Below are positions 7,860 through 13,092 of a stretch of DNA of 13,092 nucleotides, piece after piece. The notes beneath the pieces were generated by a model. The model did no database searches. It saw only the letters and a program-made list of their open reading frames with translations, and was not told the origin of the DNA. Location of the stretch: assembly GCA_021648465.1 (NCBI GenBank), contig JAKISR010000053.1:1-13092 (forward strand), in the 5' to 3' direction. Each line of letters begins with the position of its first letter. The stretch's first letter is position 1. Source of the stretch: Sulfurimonas sp. (GTDB taxonomy: Bacteria; Campylobacterota; Campylobacteria; Campylobacterales; Sulfurimonadaceae). The position numbers were made by a program, and so were the translations under genes.

Positions 7860-7892
7860 TACACTCTTTAAGAGTGTAGATATCAAGATATC
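7860..7892 (-). other. Two further palindromes in the nirS 3' untranslated region
   Basis: Bases 7860-7878 form TACACTCTT-T-AAGAGTGTA (7 bp or more with a small loop). Bases 7879-7892 are GATATC-AA-GATATC, which is both an inverted and a direct repeat. They sit between the nirS stop (7915) and the terminator stem. They may protect the 3' end of the nirS message or help terminate it; function is inferred. Confidence 0.5.
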
Positions 7893-7914
7893 AGATGCAC
7901 CAAACAACAGAAGC

Positions 7915-9552
7915 TTACGCTCCTGGTATAGTTTGTCTATGCTCTATAGAGTAAGTAAAAGTAGGAGTTGTTAAACCAGTGATATATTTAACAAATTTAC
8001 CTGTTTTAGCTTCATAAATACCGATACGACCAGCATTCCACTCAGAAATCATAGTCCAATAACCGTGATTTGCAGGCTCTGCATGTAAAATTCTAGGAAC
8101 AATAACTTTACCATTTTTATCTTTAACAGTAGGAACTTTCCACTTGTAAAGAACTTTTTTAGTTACAGGATTTGTAACAGTACCTTGAGTTGTACCAACT
8201 TTGATAATTCTATCAACTTCTAAATGTTCTTTGTGAATTAAGTGAATTTCATTCCATACATCTGGTCCACCTAAAACATTATCAGCCCATAAGAATGGAG
8301 TATGCTCTGATGTACCTATGAATAGTCCACCACCACTAACTGGGATTTGACGAATAACATCAAAGTTATCGTCCCAAATAGTTACTTGACCAACATTCAT
8401 GTTAACTGTAGCACCTAATTGAGAGTCTAGCTTATTGCTATACCAAGAAGAACCTTGACCTGGGTGTGGCTTAGATCCAGGACCAGTATAGATTTTAGTA
8501 ACTAAAGATTTAGTTTTAAAATCCACAACACCAACAACATCTGAACCTTGAGAAGCGATAAATAAGTATCTACCAATCTCTTTACCTTCATTTAAGAAAC
8601 CATCATGAAGAATATCACCAATATTTGGAATATCACCAACAATTGGGTAACCAGGCTTAGAATAATCTATAATATAAACGCGACCACCATCTTTAAGTGC
8701 AAATGCGATATATGGACCATATGGCGTATCAAAGATACCTGCAACACGAGATGAACCAATGTCACCATTTGGCTTAATTACTGATGAAGTTGGGTAAACT
8801 TTTAATGGCTCAAGAGTCATTGCATCCAAAAGAATTGCTCCACCTGGTACATAGTTACCTGCCATTAAGAATTTTCCATCTGGAGATACTGCTAGACCAC
8901 GAGAATCAGTACCAACTTGCACTTCTGCAATTTTTTGTTGACCTGGAGTATTAAGATCGAACATTGTTACTAAACCTGAACGAGAGATTGAGTAAGCATA
9001 ACGAGGCTGACGTTTGTTAGTTACTGTTACGTGAACCGCAAAACCAGCTGGGTGTTTTGATAAAATTTTACCATTAGTACCATCAAGAAATGCAACACGC
9101 TCTGCATCTCTTTCTGTTACAAAACAGATATCAGTATTTTTCTTAACATCTGCAGCTTGCGGATATTTTTTGAAAAAAGCAGCTCTATCATTAAGAGTTT
9201 TCCAACCAGCTGTAACTGTTTCAAGAGTTAGTTGCTTCATTGCTTTACCTTTAAAATGTTGAATATAATCAACCATTTTATCAGCATCCTCTTTACTATA
9301 TGATGGGAATGGAGGCATTGCAGTACCTGGTGCACCATTTATAATAATATCTGCTAGCACTTGAGAATTTTTATTTTTTGTAACTGCTGGTCTTAAATCT
9401 GAACCAACACCACCTTCAAGGTTAGGACCGTGACAACCCTGACATTCTCTCTCAAACGCTTTTTCAACATCCATACTAGATTTTCCAGCATATAGACCAG
9501 AACTTACTACTGCTAATGCAGCAACCGACATAACTAATTTATTTAATCTCAT
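7915..9552 (-). CDS. nirS: Cytochrome cd1 nitrite reductase NirS
   Basis: A 545-aa periplasmic enzyme that reduces nitrite to NO with electrons from small cytochromes. Signal peptide 1-22 (LYA before GK). The cytochrome c domain (about 25-105) carries C37, C40 and H41 of CQGCH, with M79 in GTAMPP as probable distal ligand. The C-terminal eight-bladed propeller binds heme d1; H174 in AVHV matches the proximal d1 ligand, and H316 (LHDG) and H363 (KPHPGQG) match the two active-site histidines (H327 and H369 in Pseudomonas aeruginosa). Keeping both active-site histidines and lying beside norCB favours NirS over NirN. The start has a strong AGAAGGAG 8 nt upstream. A GC-rich UUCG hairpin lies just upstream and several hairpins follow, so its message may be separately terminated or stabilised. 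It depends on the heme d1 genes of block A. Confidence 0.97.
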   Translation of the reverse strand: MRLNKLVMSVAALAVVSSGLYAGKSSMDVEKAFERECQGCHGPNLEGGVGSDLRPAVTKNKNSQVLADIIINGAPGTAMPPFPSYSKEDADKMVDYIQHFKGKAMKQLTLETVTAGWKTLNDRAAFFKKYPQAADVKKNTDICFVTERDAERVAFLDGTNGKILSKHPAGFAVHVTVTNKRQPRYAYSISRSGLVTMFDLNTPGQQKIAEVQVGTDSRGLAVSPDGKFLMAGNYVPGGAILLDAMTLEPLKVYPTSSVIKPNGDIGSSRVAGIFDTPYGPYIAFALKDGGRVYIIDYSKPGYPIVGDIPNIGDILHDGFLNEGKEIGRYLFIASQGSDVVGVVDFKTKSLVTKIYTGPGSKPHPGQGSSWYSNKLDSQLGATVNMNVGQVTIWDDNFDVIRQIPVSGGGLFIGTSEHTPFLWADNVLGGPDVWNEIHLIHKEHLEVDRIIKVGTTQGTVTNPVTKKVLYKWKVPTVKDKNGKVIVPRILHAEPANHGYWTMISEWNAGRIGIYEAKTGKFVKYITGLTTPTFTYSIEHRQTIPGA

Positions 9553-9581
9553 TTTATTTCTCCTTCTAAAATAGATAATAA

Positions 9582-9599
9582 GCAGGCCCGAAGGCCCGC
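9582..9599 (-). terminator. UUCG-loop hairpin between the norCB block and nirS
   Basis: On the minus strand GCGGGCC-TTCG-GGCCTGC forms a 7-bp stem (one G-U pair) with a UUCG tetraloop, followed by TTATTATCTATTTT. It lies 30 nt upstream of the nirS ATG and is the most GC-rich stretch seen. It could be an attenuating terminator after norCB, a processing or stability hairpin, or a 5'-leader element of nirS. No complete promoter fits in the 30 nt between it and nirS, so nirS transcripts must start upstream of it. Confidence 0.65.
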
Positions 9600-9632
9600 G
9601 ACTAGTTTATAATAACTTTAATTAGTTATTAC

Positions 9633-9788
9633 TTAACCTTCTTCTTGCTCTAAACGAGCTTTTTCTTGTTTGTATATAAAGTACATTGGAAGTACTATTA
9701 CAGTGTGAAGAAAGAGTGTTAGAGTCATAGGACCTTGATTTAACCAACCAAAAAAACTTGGTACTACATCTGTAAATGGTTCAAACAT
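9633..9788 (-). CDS. 51-aa single-pass membrane protein between norB and nirS
   Basis: A 51-aa frame with a strong ribosome-binding site (AAGGAGAC, 6 nt before the ATG) that overlaps the norB stop region; its ATG is only 10 nt past the norB stop. It begins MFEPFTDVVPSFFGWLNQGP, followed by one hydrophobic helix (about 21-39, MTLTLFLHTVIVLPMYFIY) and a charged tail KQEKARLEQEEG, which by the positive-inside rule would be cytoplasmic. The size, spacing and placement inside the nor block suggest a small accessory subunit or assembly factor of the NO reductase, comparable to single-helix subunits of other heme-copper oxidases. I do not recognise the family, so the function is inference from context. 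Confidence 0.8.
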   Translation of the reverse strand: MFEPFTDVVPSFFGWLNQGPMTLTLFLHTVIVLPMYFIYKQEKARLEQEEG

Positions 9789-9798
9789 AACTGTCTCC

Positions 9799-11223
9799 TT
9801 ATCTTTCGTGATGAGTAGCGCTACCGATACTCAACAAATCTTTAATTAAAATTATGAAACCTATGAATGTAACAACACCCATAATAAGTCTCCAATCCAT
9901 ACCTTGAGCGAACCAAATACCAGCTTGACCATCAAAGTAACCTGCCCAAGTAGCACCCATTTGTGCACGAGAAACAAGAACTTGAACGTATCCAGCAAGT
10001 GTAAGAGCTACAGTCATTCCAAGAACACCACCAAAAATCATACAGGTTGCCCAAATAGATTTTTTAGTTGCCTTCATTACTTTAATACCATTTTTATTCT
10101 GAACAGCAATATAGAACATACCAATTAAGATAGTTGCATAAGCTCCAAAGAATGCTAAGTGACCGTGTGCCGATGTAAACTGTGTACCATGTGTATAAAG
10201 ATTAACCTGCGGGAATGTATGAAAGAATCCCCAAACACCAGCACCTAAAAAGTTACCAAATGCTTGTAATACAAACCATGTAAATGCTGGTTTATTTGTA
10301 ACTACAGAAACTTCTTTACCTTGTGCTTCTTGTGCACCTTGTTGTTTACCCCAGTCATATAGTACGTGAATAAACATAGCAACAAGTGGTAATGGCTCTA
10401 GTGCACTAAATAATGCTCCGATTTCCCACCAATACTCAGGTGTACCAATCCAAAAATAGTGGTGACCGATACCTAAGATACCTGAACCAAATAGCATAGC
10501 TACTTCAATCCATAACCACATTTCAACAACTTTACGGTGTGCTCCAATCATATGGATAAGACCATAAGCAGCTATCGCACCAACGAAAACTTCCCAAGTA
10601 GCTTCAACCCATAAGTGAATTACCCACCACCACCAAAATTGATCAACAGAGATATTATCAGTATAACCCATACCTGCTAAATATATACCAGCAAATGCTA
10701 ACATATCAGCCATTAATACAGTAACAATACCTGTACGCTTACCTTTCATTCCTGTTGCATAAAGGTTATAAATAAAACCAAGAACAACAACAACGATACC
10801 AATATCAGCCCAACGAGGAGCTTCGAGATATTCTCTACCTTCCATAATAAACCAGATAGTGGTTTGATCAGCTGGTCCAACTTGTACAAAAAGATATACA
10901 AGAACAACAACAACGATTGCTGCTACAAATACCCAGTAAAAAAGTTTACCAAGGCCTATCCCTACTGTTTCAATACCTGTTTCATCAGGTAACAACCAGT
11001 AAACTGAACCCATCATCGCAAATACCATCCATATGACAAGTGCATTAATGTGTACAGTTCTAGCAACTGAAAAGTCAAGTATTTCAAATAAGAAACCTGG
11101 CATAACATACTGAATTGCTGCCACTAAACCAAATAACAGTTGAGCACCAAAAAGTATTGCAGCAAAGGTAAAATACCATGTCGCTAATTTTTTTGATTCT
11201 GAAGTTAAATAATTATTTGCCAT
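9799..11223 (-). CDS. norB: Nitric oxide reductase catalytic subunit NorB (cNor)
   Basis: A 474-aa inner-membrane subunit of the heme-copper superfamily with about 12 helices. It joins two NO molecules into N2O at a heme b3/FeB centre. Metal ligands are in place: H58 and H355 (heme b), H353 (heme b3, in SAHGHLAFFG), and H203, H254 and H255 (FeB, in VIHLWVEATWE and GIGHHYF). The conserved glutamates near FeB are E207 and E275 (SALEPLPL). There is no N-terminal quinol-oxidase extension, consistent with the cytochrome-c-dependent form partnered by NorC next door. The ATG at 11223 is chosen: it follows AAAGGAGC and lies inside the last codons of norC (11-bp overlap), whereas a TTG-initiated frame from 11274 would overlap norC by 62 bp. 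Confidence 0.96.
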   Translation of the reverse strand: MANNYLTSESKKLATWYFTFAAILFGAQLLFGLVAAIQYVMPGFLFEILDFSVARTVHINALVIWMVFAMMGSVYWLLPDETGIETVGIGLGKLFYWVFVAAIVVVVLVYLFVQVGPADQTTIWFIMEGREYLEAPRWADIGIVVVVLGFIYNLYATGMKGKRTGIVTVLMADMLAFAGIYLAGMGYTDNISVDQFWWWWVIHLWVEATWEVFVGAIAAYGLIHMIGAHRKVVEMWLWIEVAMLFGSGILGIGHHYFWIGTPEYWWEIGALFSALEPLPLVAMFIHVLYDWGKQQGAQEAQGKEVSVVTNKPAFTWFVLQAFGNFLGAGVWGFFHTFPQVNLYTHGTQFTSAHGHLAFFGAYATILIGMFYIAVQNKNGIKVMKATKKSIWATCMIFGGVLGMTVALTLAGYVQVLVSRAQMGATWAGYFDGQAGIWFAQGMDWRLIMGVVTFIGFIILIKDLLSIGSATHHER

Positions 11224-11899
11224 GTACAGCTCCTTTAATTTTTCCGAAGTTTCTTGGGAAACCATTTGTGTCAATTGTTGACATATGTTTCAAGAAAGCT
11301 ACTAGACCCTTTGCTTCAGCAGCAGTAATACCAAGTTTTGGCATCATGCGAGCATGAGTTGGATATTGTGACGGATTGATTAAAAATTCAGCCATTGCTT
11401 CTTCTTTTGTACTTTTTCCTGTCATTGCTTGAAGTGGGCCTTCTGGTCCCCACATTGGATCTAACCATGATTTAGTTAAATCTGGTGCATAATATGCTCC
11501 ATTACCAAGAAGTGTATGACAGTTCATACAGTTTTTTGCTTGAGAAGCTAATTTTCCTAAAGCAAGCATTTCCATTGCTTCTTCTTGACTCCAATCATCT
11601 CTTCCAAAAAATAACTCTTTCTCTTGAAATGACGAAGTTCCTTCTGCGTTAGCTCCACCGATTACTGGAATTTCATGACCACGTCTTTTGCTCATTTCAT
11701 AAGTAATCTTATAATTAATAACTGTAGGTCCTGGAACCCTTTTAGTTACACCCTCTTTTATATCTGTGTCGTTTCCCATCATTATTTGTGGTATCGTATC
11801 AAACGTTAACCAAATAAGTAACATAGCTGCGAAACCTGTAATCCAACTTGCAGAACGCTGCCAGAAACGATTGTCACTCCATACGGATTTTTGTGCCAC
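11213..11899 (-). CDS. norC: Nitric oxide reductase cytochrome c subunit NorC
   Basis: A 228-aa membrane-anchored cytochrome c that feeds electrons to NorB. One N-terminal helix (about 18-36) anchors a periplasmic domain whose heme is bound by C124, C127 and H128 of CMNCH in the NorC-typical run CMNCHTLLGNGAYYAPDL. M185 or M186 in ARMMPKLG is the distal ligand. It starts with GTG, supported by TAGGAGGG about 8 nt upstream. At 228 residues it is clearly longer than the roughly 150-residue NorC of Pseudomonas; the extra sequence lies between the anchor and the heme motif (about 44-105). It overlaps norB by 11 bp and follows the 131-aa membrane protein gene by 36 bp. Confidence 0.94.
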   Translation of the reverse strand: MAQKSVWSDNRFWQRSASWITGFAAMLLIWLTFDTIPQIMMGNDTDIKEGVTKRVPGPTVINYKITYEMSKRRGHEIPVIGGANAEGTSSFQEKELFFGRDDWSQEEAMEMLALGKLASQAKNCMNCHTLLGNGAYYAPDLTKSWLDPMWGPEGPLQAMTGKSTKEEAMAEFLINPSQYPTHARMMPKLGITAAEAKGLVAFLKHMSTIDTNGFPRNFGKIKGAVHGK

Positions 11900-11935
11900 T
11901 TGTACCCTCCTAAAATTATGAGTTAATATATATAA

Positions 11936-12331
11936 TTAATGTTCATTCTTTGCTTGAACATGTTGTTCATTTTCTTCATGAACATATTCTTCATTTTCTT
12001 CATGAATATATTCATTTTCTTCGTGAACACGTCGCAGCATGTAATAAACCGCATGTGGAATTAATAAAAGACTAAGACCAGCTACTACTAGAGTTTTCGC
12101 TGTAAAGTCATTTACATGCATTAAACTGCCCATTAGATACAAACAATAAGCTGTACATAACCAAGCTATATAAGCGAAAGGCATTATCCACGGTTTAAGC
12201 AACTCAGCTTTTACAGCTGTATATATACCAACATAGAATCCTCCAAATACTAAAACAAGCCCAGCAGATACAAATATTGTTAAAAAGTCATCAATATGAA
12301 TATCTTGTAATATTAAAGCTTCTTCAACCAT
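11936..12331 (-). CDS. 131-aa three-helix membrane protein with His/Glu-rich repeat tail
   Basis: The first gene of the nor-nirS block. Three hydrophobic helices are visible (about 15-38, 48-70 and 78-98). The last ends in MLRR, which suggests a cytoplasmic C-terminus. The tail (102-131) is an imperfect tandem repeat with the core (V/I)HEENE three times and a decayed fourth copy, rich in His and Glu. GAAAGGGG precedes the ATG by 8 nt. The predicted FNR-type promoter ends about 40 nt upstream. Position before norC suggests a role in NO reductase assembly or activity, like the small NorE/NorF membrane proteins of other denitrifiers, but I see no specific similarity to those. Metal binding by the tail is a guess from composition. 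Confidence 0.85.
   Translation of the reverse strand: MVEEALILQDIHIDDFLTIFVSAGLVLVFGGFYVGIYTAVKAELLKPWIMPFAYIAWLCTAYCLYLMGSLMHVNDFTAKTLVVAGLSLLLIPHAVYYMLRRVHEENEYIHEENEEYVHEENEQHVQAKNEH
11939..12028 (-). repeat. In-frame 21/24-bp tandem repeat encoding HEENE units
   Basis: Four units of 7-8 codons at the 3' end of the 131-aa protein gene. Three share the core TCA(C/T)GAAGAAAATGAA and the fourth is diverged (TTCAAGCAAAGAATGAA). Because unit lengths are multiples of three, gain or loss of units by slippage would change tail length without shifting frame. Confidence 0.8.
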
Positions 12332-12377
12332 ATTTATTTATCCCCTTTCAATTGTTAAACTCTTCAGAATCAAATGA

Positions 12378-12419
12378 ATTTTAGTCCTATTTACATTAAA
12401 GGTAGTTGACATATATCAA
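12378..12419 (-). promoter_or_regulatory. Promoter of the nor-nirS block with CRP/FNR-type box at -41.5
   Basis: Read on the minus strand, TTGAT-ATAT-GTCAA (12419-12406) is followed by 22 nt and then TAAAAT (12383-12378, 5/6 match to TATAAT). The geometry equals that of the nirC promoter. The box is one base from the FNR consensus TTGAT-N4-ATCAA. The inferred transcription start is near 12371, giving a leader of about 40 nt. The remainder of 12332-12522 shows no gene. Confidence 0.72.
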
Positions 12420-12522
12420 TTTTTTTACTTAATTTAAAATTTAAGGTTTGTTTTATAATTTCTGTAACTATATGAAACATAATGTTCTTCTATTGACACT
12501 ATTATGACATTTTTAAACTGTT

Positions 12523-12714
12523 TTATAGATAGTTTGTTAGGGATGAAAGAGTGATTGTGAATGTAATTGTAGTAACTATGATTATCTGTCGCTCTTGCTT
12601 CTCTTGCAAGTTATACTTCTTTTTAAGATAGTCACCTAGTTTTAACCCTGGATAAATAGAAAAAATTAACATTGGAACAGCCATCACTAGTATAAGCATT
12701 ATTTCTTGAGACAT
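12523..12714 (-). CDS. 63-aa two-helix membrane protein
   Basis: A short frame with a clear membrane layout: helix about 5-22, a charged central loop with KLGDYLKKKYNL (25-36) and further Lys/Glu/Arg residues, then helix about 44-60. This hairpin pattern is unlikely by chance, though the ribosome-binding site is weak (AAAGAG, about 8 nt before the ATG). It lies about 100 bp upstream of the nor-nirS promoter box on the same strand. A possible -10 box (TACAAT) lies near 12760. I do not recognise the family, and membership in the denitrification locus is suggested only by position. Confidence 0.55.
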   Translation of the reverse strand: MSQEIMLILVMAVPMLIFSIYPGLKLGDYLKKKYNLQEKQERQIIIVTTITFTITLSSLTNYL

Positions 12715-12798
12715 ATTTAAACTCTTTGTAAACTTATTTAATAGTCATAATTGTAGCATTAAGTTAGTTAATCTTAGTTTAAAAAAATTTAAGCTTAA

Positions 12799-12996
12799 TT
12801 ATTTACATTGATTTAATTTAGAAATTATTTCTTTAGGAATGATATTACCTCTAATTGGTTCACAACTAAAAAGTTCATATTCATTTAAAAAAAACAATGT
12901 CGGATATGTAAATGTATAAAGCAACTCTATAGGATAACTATGTTTTTGATCTTTTATTACTAATACCCAAATAATTCCATAACTTTGCCGACACCT
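12799..12996 (-). pseudogene. 3' fragment of a probable thioredoxin-fold protein gene
   Basis: An open frame of 65 codons ending at TAA (12799-12801), bounded upstream by an in-frame TAG at 12997-12999 inside the repeat arm; no ATG is present. The part outside the repeat reads like the second half of a thioredoxin fold: a predicted strand VLVIKD, then FTYPTLFFLNEYELF with the cis-proline-type YPT followed by a hydrophobic strand, then RGNI and a C-terminal helix. The CxxC active site would lie upstream and is missing. The coding-like sequence stops making sense at about the repeat boundary (12966), as if the gene had been cut there by rearrangement or by a contig join. The fold assignment is tentative. 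Confidence 0.4.
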
Positions 12997-13091
12997 CTAA
13001 ACTTATAAGAAACTCATCTTTTTTTGAATCCAGAAGCACCAAATTAGGCTATAAAATCATACTTTACATATTTTTGACTCCATCCTTAGTA
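12966..13091. repeat. Right arm of the 126-bp perfect inverted repeat
   Basis: Exact reverse complement of 1-126. It interrupts the thioredoxin-like fragment. Its outer end coincides with the window edge to within one base, so its full length is unknown. Confidence 0.9.
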
Positions 13092-13092
13092 A

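Noticed and set aside
7915..9552. NirN rather than NirS
   Set aside because: Both active-site histidines of the d1 domain (H316 and H363) are present, and the gene lies with norCB and has the size of NirS.
11270..11284. TGTCAA-TTG-TTGACA palindrome, possibly a regulator site
   Set aside because: It lies inside norC coding sequence with no promoter elements at a suitable distance and does not match the N4-spaced boxes at the two operon promoters.
11939..12028. Regularly spaced repeats that could suggest a CRISPR array
   Set aside because: The units are 21-24 bp, contiguous without spacers, and in frame within a protein gene; there are no cas genes.
12406..12455. TTGACA on the plus strand read as a -35 box of a rightward promoter
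   Set aside because: No rightward gene follows in the window, and the same bases form the FNR-type palindrome serving the leftward nor-nirS block.
12522..12542. 7-bp imperfect hairpin at the end of the 63-aa gene as a terminator
   Set aside because: It is AT-rich, includes a wobble pair and is followed by A residues rather than U residues in the direction of transcription.

Overview
The window is AT-rich DNA, roughly one third G+C by eye. It carries a compact denitrification locus for reducing nitrite to nitric oxide (NO) and then nitrous oxide. Gene content, the IAHQWRQPL histidine-kinase box, tight overlaps and low G+C all point to a denitrifying Campylobacterota (Sulfurimonas/Arcobacter-like). 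That assignment is inference, as no marker gene is present.

Layout. Positions 1-126 are one arm of a perfect inverted repeat; the other arm is 12966-13091. On the plus strand come a dicarboxylate/amino-acid:cation symporter (197-1423) and a secreted Sel1-repeat protein (1454-2155). The rest is on the minus strand in two transcription blocks. Block A, in transcription order, runs from about 7690 to 2167: nirC-like cytochrome c, nirJ, nirF, a uroporphyrinogen-III methyltransferase, a metallo-beta-lactamase/diiron-domain histidine kinase, and a response regulator. Every junction overlaps; three are TAATG stop/start fusions. Block B runs from about 12370 to 7915: a 131-aa membrane protein with a His/Glu-rich tail, norC, norB, a 51-aa membrane protein, then nirS. 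Upstream lie a 63-aa membrane protein and a 3' fragment of a probable thioredoxin-fold gene that runs into the second repeat arm.

How the genes fit. NirS (cytochrome cd1) makes NO and NorCB removes it. The methyltransferase, NirJ, NirF and the NirC-like cytochrome supply or support heme d1. Both blocks start behind a TTGAT-N4-GT(T/C)AA palindrome of the CRP/FNR class, in each case exactly 22 nt upstream of a good -10 box. This centres the site at about -41.5, so both are probably activated by the same anaerobic/NO-responsive regulator.

The most interesting element is the sensor kinase. Its N-terminal half keeps all six diiron ligand positions of flavodiiron NO/O2 reductases, with Glu to Asp at one, and is joined through a helical linker to a complete histidine kinase. 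It is translationally coupled to the heme d1 genes and to its response regulator. I propose it senses O2 or NO for denitrification control. Several starts were set from ribosome-binding sites and gene junctions rather than by taking the longest frame: nirF, norB, norC (GTG) and the kinase.
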